Shown in pieces: positions 8,139 through 16,503 of a stretch of DNA of 64,000 nucleotides. The stretch is taken from the NCBI GenBank assembly GCA_041941305.1, contig JBGTQJ010000004.1, positions 186,001-250,000 on the forward strand, written 5' to 3'. Made by a program: the position numbers and the translations under genes. Under the pieces are notes generated by a model that saw nothing but the letters and a program-made list of their open reading frames with translations, was not told the origin of the DNA and did not search any database. Each line of letters starts with the position of its first letter. Position 1 is the first letter of the stretch. This DNA comes from JANSWP01 sp041941305 (GTDB taxonomy: Bacteria > Bacteroidota > Bacteroidia > Chitinophagales > Saprospiraceae).

Positions 8139-8495
8139 ATGGACGCAATAAATTTTGTACACGAGCAGATGACGAAAGAAATCACATATCCTGACTTTCG
8201 TGCTGGAGACAACCTGGCAGTGAGCTACAAAATCGTGGAGGGAAATAAAGAAAGAATTCAGGTTTTTAGAGGAGATTGTATTCAAATTAAAGGTCAAGGA
8301 TCTACAAAAACTTTTACTGTAAGAAAAATGTCAAGTGGAGTTGGCGTAGAACGTATTTTCCCATTTGCTTCTCCAAACATTGTAGAGATTAAAGTTTTGA
8401 AAAGAGGTAAAGTTAGAAGAGCGAGATTGTTCTACCTACGCGAATTGGTAGGTAAAAAAGCAAGAATCAAAGAAAGAAAATTCATTAAGAAATAA
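8139..8495 (+). CDS. rplS: 50S ribosomal protein L19
   Basis: This 118-residue protein of the large ribosomal subunit lies at the subunit interface. Family features are clear: an acidic N-terminal helix, FRAGDNLAVSYKIVEGNKERIQVFRGDCI, VRKMSSGVGVERIFPFASPNI and RRARLFYLRELVGKKARI. It appears as a single-gene unit here, without the rpsP-rimM-trmD genes that accompany it in many bacteria. It has its own strong promoter and an intrinsic terminator. Confidence 0.97.
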   Translation: MDAINFVHEQMTKEITYPDFRAGDNLAVSYKIVEGNKERIQVFRGDCIQIKGQGSTKTFTVRKMSSGVGVERIFPFASPNIVEIKVLKRGKVRRARLFYLRELVGKKARIKERKFIKK

Positions 8496-8512
8496 ACTTT
8501 ATTGATTTTTTT

Positions 8513-8547
8513 AAAAGGGCGACAATTCAAACTGTCGCCCTTTTTTT
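8513..8547 (+). terminator. rplS intrinsic terminator
   Basis: A 12-bp perfect stem (AAAAGGGCGACA at 8513-8524 with its complement at 8533-8544), an 8-nt loop and a run of seven Ts. It lies 18 nt after the rplS stop. Confidence 0.9.
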
Positions 8548-8713
8548 ATGCCTTTTTCAGAGGCGCTCAAATCAAAGCACAAAAAAAGCCTCCTTTTTTT
8601 GGGGAATTTTCCGTCTTTTCTGCTCTTATCCTATAAGTTCTATTTTATAAACCTTCAAGGAACTTTTTCGGCAGCCATATTAAAACATCTAGGTCTCCAC
8701 AAAACCGCGAAGT

Positions 8714-11587
8714 ATGAAGCTCACTATTACGCTTTTCCTTTGTATAATTTCTTTGTCACTTTTAGCTTACCCAGATTCAACTCAGGCAATTAAGTTGATT
8801 CAATCAAGTAAGGAACTTGCAGCTACAAATAGCGATAGTTCATTTTTACTTTTTGAGCAGGGGCTAAGGCTATTTGAAAAAAACGATGACTTGCGAGCTT
8901 TGATAAAAAGTTGTTCAGAGGTTGGTTCTGCTTTTGATATTGCTGGAATACCAGAGCGTGCCTTGTCCGCAATCAATGAGGGGAAAATTGAAAACCTTTT
9001 TCGCAGCCCTAAAACTATAGAAGAGCGGAAGGCACTAGGTTGGCTTTATACCAATGAAGGATATATTTATCAATATTCTCTGGGCAAATATGACAAGGCA
9101 AAGTTGAGCTTCGAGGAAGCCAAATCTATTTTTGAGCAGCACACGGGAAAGTTGACCCTAAACGTCTTACACTTTGTCCATTACAATTTGGGAAATATCT
9201 ACACAAGGCTAGGGGATCATGAAGCTGCCAGAATATTATTGGAGAGATACAAAAAAGCCTGTTTGGAAGAAAAAGACTATCCGAAAGCAGCCATGGCTTG
9301 CAATGATATGGGCTTGTGGTATGTAGATCTGGGGCAAACTGAGAAAGCAGTAAATAGTTATTTAGAAGGATTGTCTTTTCCAAATCCCGATGCCGTTTCC
9401 AAAGGATTATTGCAAGGTAGCTTGGCAGCCACTTATTTTGAAAATGAACAGTACCAAGAGGCATTGCGATTTGCCAAACTGGCAATTCAGTCTTGTCAAG
9501 AGGTAATTACAAAAGGTTTGCATCCGCTAGGAATGTACTGGCAATCAAATAATTATAAACTTTTAGGAGGGATATATTCTGAATTGAAAGAATTTGATCA
9601 TGCCAAAGATCAATTTGAAAGGGCTTTATCTTTATTAAAGTCTTATTACCCGGATACCATTCGTCGCGAGTTTGCAAAGCTTCACCTGTCTATTGGCGAA
9701 TTTTACGAAGATTGGGATATCAACGGAAAGGCTTTGAAGCATTTTCACATAATGCTTCACAGTGTTTTACCTGAATTTCACGAGCAAGATCCTTTGCTTG
9801 CTCCTTCTCCTAAATTGTTTTATGCGGAAAATGCGATTATAGAAGCTTTGGAAGGTAAAGCAAAAATTTTGGCAAGCATGTATGATGAAAGTGGTATAAA
9901 GAAATATTTGGATGCTGCCATAATACATTATCAATTGCTTTTTGAGGCAGAAAAGACTTATCGCAAAATTCATCAATTTGAAACATCCAAGTTAAATGTA
10001 CTGGAAGAAAGTAGAAATCGAAGTGAGGGTGCCATTTGGACAGCTTTGATGTTGGAGCATCATACACCTGATGGGGCAGGAAAAAAAATGGCTTTTGATT
10101 TTGCAGAAAAAAGCAAATCCGTTCTACTTTTTGAAGCCCTCAAACATTCAAATGCGCGCTCTATTGCAAATATCCCGGATTCTCTCTTGCAACGGGAAAG
10201 TGAACTTTTAAAAATTATTACACAACTGGAAAAGGAACTCTTTAATGCCAGGCAAGGAGAAAAAAAAACAGAAACATTAATTGATAGCCTTGAATCCATA
10301 TTGCTTAGGTTTCGGAAGGAAAATATTGATTTGATGATTGAAATTGAAGATGCATATCCTGCCTATCACAGTTTAAAATATGGAGAAGAGCAGGATTTGG
10401 TTTTGGAAATTCAACGCAATTTGGGAAGGAAGGATGCGTTAATAGAATATTTTGTTGGAGGATCCTATCTTTTTGTGTTTCTATTCAAAAAAGATTTATT
10501 TGAAATTGTTCGTATCCAGAAAGATAGTCATCTGGAAGATTGGATTTTACAATTCAGGAAAAATATTGAACTATTCCAATTTGAACAGTCTCAAAATTTA
10601 TGTGAAAGCTATTCTGAAATGGCTTTTAAATTGTACGAACAGCTTATTCTACCCCTTGAAGCGTATGACTTACCAGAAAACTTGACGATTATTCCAAGTG
10701 GCATTTTAGGATTATTGCCTTTTGAGGCTTTATTGAAATCTCCTCCTGAACAACTTTGCCAATTCCGAAATTACGACTACCTCATTTACTACCACAATTT
10801 GGTTTACAATTATTCTGCAAGTCTTTGGCTTAATCAAATGGCAGATGCTGGCTCAAATGCTAAAAAAGATTTCATTGGCTTTGCGCCTGAATTTGACGGG
10901 AATTCATCTTCCGGTTTTGGGGAATTAAAATTCAATATCCCGACATTACATGCACTTGAGGAGATGATTGGAGGGCAAATTTTTACTCATCAGGCGGCTT
11001 CGCGCAAAAATTTTGAAAATCATGTTTCTGCTTTTCAGATGCTCCATTTTGCAACGCACGCTAAGGCAAATGCAGTGGAGGGTGATTTTTCCTTTATTGT
11101 TTTATCTAAACCAGATGGTGGATTTGATACTTTGTATGTGAAAGATATTTACAATCAGCGGCTTATTGCAGACCTTGTCTTTTTAGGTGCGTGTGAAACT
11201 GGTTTTGGAAAATTACACAATGGAGAAGGGGTCATCAGTTTGGCACGTAGCTTTTTATATGCCGGTGCTCGAAGTGTGCTTACTACCTTTTGGAGCGTTA
11301 ATGATGAAGTGACAAAAAATATTACCACACAATTTTACCAAAACCTGAAAACTGGCAGTCAAAAAAGCCATGCGATCAGGAACGCTAAAATGAGTCATCT
11401 CCAGGACCTCAAACTGCACCCTAACTATGCTCATCCTGTTTATTGGGCAGCTTATACGCCAATTGGCAATATGGAGCCTATTTTTGGAGTAAAAAAATGG
11501 ATTTATGCAATACTTGGGTTTTTTATTGTTGTTTTTTTATTTTTTTTTGGTTTAAAAAGTAAATCTTTTTCCAAGGGTTTGGCATAA
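8714..11587 (+). CDS. TPR-CHAT caspase-like protein with C-terminal membrane anchor
   Basis: This 957-residue protein has a signal peptide (about 1-19), a long alpha-helical TPR array (about 40-440), a coiled linker (about 480-530), a CHAT domain (about 660-930) and a C-terminal hydrophobic helix (about 931-950) ending in basic residues. The CHAT catalytic dyad is visible as H782 (LHFATHAKA) and C827 (LGACETGFG), followed by the family motifs GEGVISLARSFLYAGARSVL and HPVYWAAYTPIG. CHAT domains are caspase-fold peptidases; the topology suggests the peptidase faces the periplasm or outside while tethered to the membrane. The substrate is unknown. The next reading frame on the same strand is the GG-leader peptide at 11865. 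Confidence 0.88.
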   Translation: MKLTITLFLCIISLSLLAYPDSTQAIKLIQSSKELAATNSDSSFLLFEQGLRLFEKNDDLRALIKSCSEVGSAFDIAGIPERALSAINEGKIENLFRSPKTIEERKALGWLYTNEGYIYQYSLGKYDKAKLSFEEAKSIFEQHTGKLTLNVLHFVHYNLGNIYTRLGDHEAARILLERYKKACLEEKDYPKAAMACNDMGLWYVDLGQTEKAVNSYLEGLSFPNPDAVSKGLLQGSLAATYFENEQYQEALRFAKLAIQSCQEVITKGLHPLGMYWQSNNYKLLGGIYSELKEFDHAKDQFERALSLLKSYYPDTIRREFAKLHLSIGEFYEDWDINGKALKHFHIMLHSVLPEFHEQDPLLAPSPKLFYAENAIIEALEGKAKILASMYDESGIKKYLDAAIIHYQLLFEAEKTYRKIHQFETSKLNVLEESRNRSEGAIWTALMLEHHTPDGAGKKMAFDFAEKSKSVLLFEALKHSNARSIANIPDSLLQRESELLKIITQLEKELFNARQGEKKTETLIDSLESILLRFRKENIDLMIEIEDAYPAYHSLKYGEEQDLVLEIQRNLGRKDALIEYFVGGSYLFVFLFKKDLFEIVRIQKDSHLEDWILQFRKNIELFQFEQSQNLCESYSEMAFKLYEQLILPLEAYDLPENLTIIPSGILGLLPFEALLKSPPEQLCQFRNYDYLIYYHNLVYNYSASLWLNQMADAGSNAKKDFIGFAPEFDGNSSSGFGELKFNIPTLHALEEMIGGQIFTHQAASRKNFENHVSAFQMLHFATHAKANAVEGDFSFIVLSKPDGGFDTLYVKDIYNQRLIADLVFLGACETGFGKLHNGEGVISLARSFLYAGARSVLTTFWSVNDEVTKNITTQFYQNLKTGSQKSHAIRNAKMSHLQDLKLHPNYAHPVYWAAYTPIGNMEPIFGVKKWIYAILGFFIVVFLFFFGLKSKSFSKGLA

Positions 11588-11864
11588 GCTTTTTTTAAAG
11601 GAGTCTTGAAAACCAAACTTATAAACATATTGATTAGTATGAATAATAAAAAATATTAATACAATCATTTGACTCACAACTAGTTATATTTAAAACAAAC
11701 TCAAGTTTGGGCAAGGTATTTGATATTATTGATTAACTGAATTCGTGCAAGATCCCCCTCCTTTTATCTCCTACTTTTCATACTCCTCATGTAATTGAAC
11801 GAGATATTCCCCTCTTTTCAAATAAATAATCCTATTTGACTTTTCAATATTAAAAAAACGTAAC
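11588..11864. other. Intergenic leader of the small peptide gene
   Basis: AT-rich sequence. TTTG-containing motifs such as CCTATTTGAC near 11831 resemble, but do not match, the -7 consensus. I see no gene here. Confidence 0.35.
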
Positions 11865-12026
11865 ATGAAAAAACTACATCTTTTAGAACAAAAACTAGTT
11901 GCTCAGAAGTTAGATCAAGAGCAACAAGTCTTAATCAAAGGGGGAGATGACAAGCGCCCACCATTTGGAGGAGGAATCAAACCTCCAGGGGGAGGGACTC
12001 ATGGTGGAACTACAATTTTCTGGTAA
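11865..12026 (+). CDS. Small peptide with double-glycine leader (RiPP-precursor-like)
   Basis: A 53-residue frame begins at ATG 11865. The first 27 residues form a Lys/Leu/Gln-rich amphipathic leader (MKKLHLLEQKLVAQKLDQEQ, then QVLIKGG) ending in Gly-Gly. This layout matches the GG-type leaders of Bacteroidota natural-product precursors and bacteriocins, whose ribosomal peptides are cut after GG on export. The 26-residue core is Gly/Pro-rich (KRPPFGGGIKPPGGGTHGG) and ends in IFW; it has no Cys and only Thr as hydroxy residues. No dedicated modification enzyme or C39 peptidase-transporter is visible in the window. Neighbours are a CHAT protease upstream and a TPR kinase downstream. Coding is supported by the leader pattern and the hairpin terminator that follows; the function is inference. 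Confidence 0.65.
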   Translation: MKKLHLLEQKLVAQKLDQEQQVLIKGGDDKRPPFGGGIKPPGGGTHGGTTIFW

Positions 12027-12038
12027 TTAATACCAAGA

Positions 12039-12234
12039 TTTAATAGACTTTATTCCAAGATGGTTTTTATGAGAAAAAATTAAAGCTTTGGGATTCAGTC
12101 TAGGCATTCAAATCGCCGCATCCCCTTCCCAAAGGGAGTCCCTTGGACAAGGGCTGCAAGAATTGAATAACGACGAATGAATTCAAAAGATTAGTTTTTG
12201 CCATACAAATTATTTTGGTATAAAGTCTAATAAA
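12039..12234. repeat. Palindromic element A with 23-bp terminal inverted repeats
   Basis: The ends at 12039-12061 and about 12212-12234 are inverted copies sharing TAGACTTTAT and CCAA, with about 20 of 23 positions alike. Inside (12121-12153, minus orientation) is a 27-nt module beginning CCCTTGTCCAAGGGACTCCC that recurs in element C at 51706-51732. No coding content. The element separates the GG-leader peptide from its terminator. Confidence 0.6.
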
Positions 12235-12241
12235 TAGGCTT

Positions 12242-12282
12242 AAGGCTGTATCAACTTCAATTTTGGTACAGCCTTGTCTTTT
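12242..12282 (+). terminator. Intrinsic terminator
   Basis: AAGGCTGTA (12242-12250) pairs with TACAGCCTT (12267-12275) and is followed by GTCTTTTTT. It would end the transcript of the small peptide gene, and it lies 44 nt before the sensor-kinase start codon. Confidence 0.75.
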
Positions 12283-12325
12283 TTAGCACAGTTTGTATAC
12301 CGTTTTGGATTGAAAAGAAACAACC

Positions 12326-14419
12326 ATGCACTATTCAAAAAAAAGAAAAAAGAACAATCCTTTTATTTTTAGGCTTATATGGATAGGTCTAATAATTTTT
12401 TGTTTTGGTTCCATATTACGTTCGCAGCCTTCTCCAGAAAAGGATTTGCAACGTTTTTTCCAAAGCCTCAGCGAGGTGACAAAGCCCAATCTTGATTCAG
12501 CCAGGTATTACTTTGATGCTGTAATTAAAAGTGCAGAAGAAAATAAGGATGTAAAAAGGAAGTTAGAAATGATACGGCAAAAAGGCTATTTTTTTGAGGT
12601 TTATAATCAGCTGGACTATGCAGTTGAAGTATACCAGGAAGGAATCAGTTTTGCCCAAAGAAACGTCGACATACCTTTTCAAATAACCTTGTTTACGGAC
12701 CTGGCAATTACTTGTCGAAAAATGGGTGCCTACAAGGAATCGAAAAAATTCCATAATGCTGCCTTAATATTAGCGGATGAAATTGGGGATTTGCAAGGAA
12801 AGGAAAATAATTTACATGGCTTGGGATATTTGTATGAAACCACGAATGAGTATGAACAAGCTGTATCCTATTATCATCGGTCATTGGAGGTCGCAGAACA
12901 GCGAGGAGAACAATCAGGAATCGTAACCACCCTTCAAAATATTGGAATGACTTATTCCAAAATTGGAAATTTTACTTTAGCAAAAGAAACAATTGAAAGT
13001 GCTTTTGAATTGTCCATTGACGTCGGAGATTCTTTGGTTATTACCAATGTTTTACATGATTTTGGAACCATTTTATTGCAAATGGGAGATTATGATGGAG
13101 CTTTGGAGAAGTTTCTTAAGTCTTTGGAGATCAATAGGATGGAGATGGCTAAGGCGACAATAGCACGATCCCTAATGTTTATTGCAGAAGTATACACAAA
13201 AAAAAATGAACTAGATGAGGCAAGGAAGTATTTTGAGGAATGCCTGGTGTATAAAGAATTTATGAAAGATGAGGATTTGGCAGAATTATATCACAAAATA
13301 GGTCTCTTAAATTATGATCAAAATGGACTACAGGAGGCAGCAGAGGCATTTTTAAATAGCCTGGAACTTTCAGAGCTATACAATTACACTAACTTAATTC
13401 AGCGAAACAATTTTAGTTTGTACAAGGTATTTGCCAAAGAAGGTAAAAATGAACGGGCTCTTTTCCATCTTGAACAATCATCTATTCTTAAAGACTCTAT
13501 TTTTAATGTAGAACAAACGGCTCGATTAGCTGAATTGAGGTTTTTATACGACACTGAAAAGTCTGAAAAACAAATACTTGAACTAACTGCCCAACAAGGA
13601 AAGTTTTTGCTCATAGGAAGCACTAGTCTTTTTGGTATCTTGTTTCTATTTATGGCTTATTTGATTCGATTGAAAAATAAGAACAACCAAACATTGAAGC
13701 AGAAGAATGAAGAGATCCAGAAGCAAAACGTCAAATTGAGGGAGTCAAATGAAGTAATGAAACAGTTTACTTATGTAACTGCTCATGATTTAAAAGAGCC
13801 TTTGAGAAATATAGGCAGTTTCATTAGTCTATTCCAAAGAAAATATGGTACGCAATTCAATAAGGAGGCAAATGACTATATGAAATTTGTCAACAAGGGG
13901 GTACATCGACTAAATGATTTATTAAATGCTTTGGTGGAATATTCTTCCATTTCCATTCAAAAACCAACAAATGAAAAAATAGATTTAAGAGAAATCGTCA
14001 AAGATATATCTTTCAATCTACGGGAGGATATCGAATCTAAAAATGCCCAGATTTTGTTGGCTGAAGATCTTCCGGAATTGCAAATGAACGAACTGCACGT
14101 TACCCAATTATTTCAAAACTTGATAAGCAATAGTTTGAAATTTGCAGAAAATGCACCAATCATATGGATTGAAGCCATCCAAAAATCTGAAGAAATCGTT
14201 TATTGTGTACAAGACAATGGGATTGGAATACAAACAGAATACAAAGACAAGGTTTATAAGCTATTTCATCAGCTTGACAGAAACACTGAAGGTCAAGGCA
14301 TTGGTTTGACCATATGCAAAAACATTGTTGACAAATACAACGGCAAAATTTGGTTTGAAGCCAATCGTGAGAGAGGTGCCCGCTTTTTTATTAGCTTTCC
14401 AAAAATGCAAGCTGCCTAG
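12326..14419 (+). CDS. TPR sensor histidine kinase
   Basis: This 697-residue membrane sensor has an N-terminal hydrophobic anchor (about 15-34), about seven TPR repeats (about 45-400), a transmembrane helix (about 430-452, GSTSLFGILFLFMAYLIRL), a coiled coil and a C-terminal kinase core. The phosphoacceptor is H487 in TAHDLKEPLRN. The ATPase domain shows an N-box (LFQNLISNSLKFAENAP), a G1 box (VQDNGIGI) and a G2 region (GQGIGLTICKNIV). No response regulator lies nearby, so it is an orphan kinase in this window. Periplasmic TPRs suggest it senses a protein or peptide; the GG-leader peptide just upstream is an obvious candidate, but this is inference from position only. Confidence 0.9.
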   Translation: MHYSKKRKKNNPFIFRLIWIGLIIFCFGSILRSQPSPEKDLQRFFQSLSEVTKPNLDSARYYFDAVIKSAEENKDVKRKLEMIRQKGYFFEVYNQLDYAVEVYQEGISFAQRNVDIPFQITLFTDLAITCRKMGAYKESKKFHNAALILADEIGDLQGKENNLHGLGYLYETTNEYEQAVSYYHRSLEVAEQRGEQSGIVTTLQNIGMTYSKIGNFTLAKETIESAFELSIDVGDSLVITNVLHDFGTILLQMGDYDGALEKFLKSLEINRMEMAKATIARSLMFIAEVYTKKNELDEARKYFEECLVYKEFMKDEDLAELYHKIGLLNYDQNGLQEAAEAFLNSLELSELYNYTNLIQRNNFSLYKVFAKEGKNERALFHLEQSSILKDSIFNVEQTARLAELRFLYDTEKSEKQILELTAQQGKFLLIGSTSLFGILFLFMAYLIRLKNKNNQTLKQKNEEIQKQNVKLRESNEVMKQFTYVTAHDLKEPLRNIGSFISLFQRKYGTQFNKEANDYMKFVNKGVHRLNDLLNALVEYSSISIQKPTNEKIDLREIVKDISFNLREDIESKNAQILLAEDLPELQMNELHVTQLFQNLISNSLKFAENAPIIWIEAIQKSEEIVYCVQDNGIGIQTEYKDKVYKLFHQLDRNTEGQGIGLTICKNIVDKYNGKIWFEANRERGARFFISFPKMQAA

Positions 14420-14495
14420 TTAGAGCGTGTCTGGAAACAAAAAACTTGCGTGAGCAATAAACATACTGCTGTAAGTTTTATATTTTCAACTTTAT

Positions 14496-15425
14496 ATGCA
14501 ATTTCCGAAAAAAATATTTCTGACCTTTTGTGTGAATTCCTTTTTTCTCTTTTTTGCCATTGGGGACAATCATTCGGACACCACACTCATCAAAAAACAT
14601 TTGACAAACATCACTAAAACAGAAGGTTTTCGAAATCATCAGGACTTGGAGACTTTAAACAAAGTGGCTGTCTATATTTTTGACGAATTTCAACTATATG
14701 CCGATTCAACTTATTATCAGGAATATGAAGTCAATGGGAATATCTACAAAAATGTGATTTGTGTTTTTGGTACTGGAAATCGAGAAACGGTAGTGGTAGG
14801 TGCGCACTACGATGTATGCGGAAATCAGGAAGGAGCTGATGATAACGCGAGTGGGGTAGTGGGTTTACTGGAGTTAGCTCGTTTATTGAAAAATCAATCA
14901 CTGAACTATCAAATTGAACTCGTTGCCTATTCGCTGGAAGAACCGCCTTATTTCCGAAGCCAAAATATGGGAAGTTATATTCATGCCAATTCTTTGATCG
15001 AAAATAATAGGAATGTATTGGGCATGCTGTGCCTGGAAATGATTGGTTATTTTGATGATTCCAAAGGTTCTCAAGATTATCCAATTGGTTTGCTGTCCTT
15101 GTTTTATGGAAAGCGAGGAGATTACATCGCACTCGTTAATAAGATGGGTAAAGGAAAATTTTCCCGAAAATTTTCTAATCGCTTCAAAAAGCTAAAACGC
15201 ATCAGGACCAAAAAGATTACTGCTCCAAAATTCATTCAGGGAATTGATTTTTCTGATCATTTGAATTATTGGAAATTTGGAATTAGTGCAGTGATGATAA
15301 CGGACACCGCATTTTATAGAAATAAAAACTATCACAAGATTTCTGATACAATGGAAAAACTGGATTTAGATAAAATGTCAAAAGTCATTGATGGTGTTTT
15401 TGAGGTGCTCAAGAAATTAAAATAA
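14496..15425 (+). CDS. Exported M28-family zinc metallopeptidase
   Basis: This 309-residue protein has a signal peptide (about 1-22) and the co-catalytic zinc core of the M28 aminopeptidase family: VVGAHYDVCG (His and Asp ligands), EGADDNASGVVGLLELARLL (bridging Asp), SLEEPPYF (catalytic Glu pair), CLEMIGYF and a late NYHKISDT His. It probably removes N-terminal residues from peptides in the periplasm or outside. It follows the TPR kinase by 76 nt on the same strand. The family is secure; the substrate is unknown. Confidence 0.88.
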   Translation: MQFPKKIFLTFCVNSFFLFFAIGDNHSDTTLIKKHLTNITKTEGFRNHQDLETLNKVAVYIFDEFQLYADSTYYQEYEVNGNIYKNVICVFGTGNRETVVVGAHYDVCGNQEGADDNASGVVGLLELARLLKNQSLNYQIELVAYSLEEPPYFRSQNMGSYIHANSLIENNRNVLGMLCLEMIGYFDDSKGSQDYPIGLLSLFYGKRGDYIALVNKMGKGKFSRKFSNRFKKLKRIRTKKITAPKFIQGIDFSDHLNYWKFGISAVMITDTAFYRNKNYHKISDTMEKLDLDKMSKVIDGVFEVLKKLK

Positions 15426-15505
15426 AGGTCTTTTCCAATTTTTCGGCTTTCCTGCCGTTTTTCAAAAATTGCCGCAGTAGTAGAACACCGTTTTAATTGT
15501 TAATG

Positions 15506-15651
15506 CAAGTTGCGAACAACAGCCTCGCCACCCTACTGGGCGGCTCGGGAGGGTTTTAAGGGGATAAAAGCGGGAATTTTTTCCGCTTTTATCCCCTTAA
15601 AACCACTTCGAGGAGCCAGCACAGCTGGCGAGGCGAATACTTCACAACTTG
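15506..15651. repeat. Palindromic element D
   Basis: The outer ends share CAAGTTG-GAA and then CCTCGCCA as inverted repeats (15506-15530 and about 15626-15651). In the middle is a perfect 22-bp stem (15552-15573 with 15583-15604), extended past a bulge. The flanks are GC-richer than their surroundings. The whole 146 bp folds as one long hairpin on either strand. There is no coding content. It lies between the M28 peptidase and the next exported protein and could be a non-autonomous mobile repeat. Confidence 0.6.
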
Positions 15652-15666
15652 AGTTAAATATTTGAT

Positions 15667-16500
15667 ATGAAAACAATCCTTGCTTTCTGCCTACTACTAT
15701 TTCCATTGACTATTTTTTCAAAAGTAATAGACTTGAATGAAGCCATCCAGCAAAATTTGGTAAGCATTAAAGTAGTGGGAGAGGGTGGCCATTCGGGAAA
15801 GTCTTTGAAAATCAGTTTTTTAAATATGGGGAAAAAGGATTTGGAGATCCGTGTGCCAGCTGGACAAATATTTCACTCCGAGGATTCTACCCTTCAGGAT
15901 TTGATAATCATTAAAGAAAAACAACTGGCTATTGAAGGCAAGCAAAAACGTTTGGGAAAATTTTTTGGATTGTGCACCCAAGCTGGAAATGGCTCTCCTC
16001 GACCTGGCAGTCTATTCAATCTAGGTGTGATGGCTACTGGGACGCTTTTGAAGGTGGCTCAGTATATTTCTGAGAAAAATCTACAGGAAGATAGGGGCGC
16101 TCAATCTGCTATTTGGGCAATTACTGACGGGCACCGTCTTGAAAATATTGCCAATATGGAGCTTGCCAATTATGTGGCAGAAATTTTAGGCAAAACACCT
16201 CCTGAATATGCGGTGATTCATCAAAATCGAAGCCTTCCCGGGCAACCTGCCTTTCAGGAAAATCCTGTTTCTATGGAAGGGATATTCAAATATGAACTCC
16301 CAAAAGATCAATTGGTGAGTTTTGGTTTGTATGATGAAAATGATGAGTTGATACACACTTTTCGTGAAAACACCCGCCAAATTAAGGGCTATCACAAATT
16401 CAAATTTTTCTTTGAGATCAGAAACCTTCCAAAGGGGAAGTATTCAGTAAAACTTACTGGGAAAGAAGGTATAATTAGAGAAATGGACGTAGAGTTCTAA
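15667..16500 (+). CDS. Exported protein with thioester-domain-like Cys/Gln pattern
   Basis: The 277-residue product has a signal peptide (about 1-18), an N-terminal beta domain (about 30-95) with a VPAGQIF segment, a central helical region and a C-terminal beta-sandwich (about 205-277). The centre holds FGLC103TQAG and, 43 residues later, AQ146SAIWAITDG. The second resembles the QxAIW motif of bacterial thioester domains, in which a Cys and a Gln form an internal bond that traps targets covalently. The Cys-Gln distance is shorter than in classic examples, so this is only a suggestion. I do not otherwise recognise the family. The stop codon is 3 bp from the convergent gene's stop, with no terminator visible between them. 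Confidence 0.6.
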   Translation: MKTILAFCLLLFPLTIFSKVIDLNEAIQQNLVSIKVVGEGGHSGKSLKISFLNMGKKDLEIRVPAGQIFHSEDSTLQDLIIIKEKQLAIEGKQKRLGKFFGLCTQAGNGSPRPGSLFNLGVMATGTLLKVAQYISEKNLQEDRGAQSAIWAITDGHRLENIANMELANYVAEILGKTPPEYAVIHQNRSLPGQPAFQENPVSMEGIFKYELPKDQLVSFGLYDENDELIHTFRENTRQIKGYHKFKFFFEIRNLPKGKYSVKLTGKEGIIREMDVEF

Positions 16501-16503
16501 GAC

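Noticed and set aside
15506..15651. Element D considered as an insertion sequence
   Set aside because: It is only about 146 bp and has no transposase frame, so at most a non-autonomous repeat.
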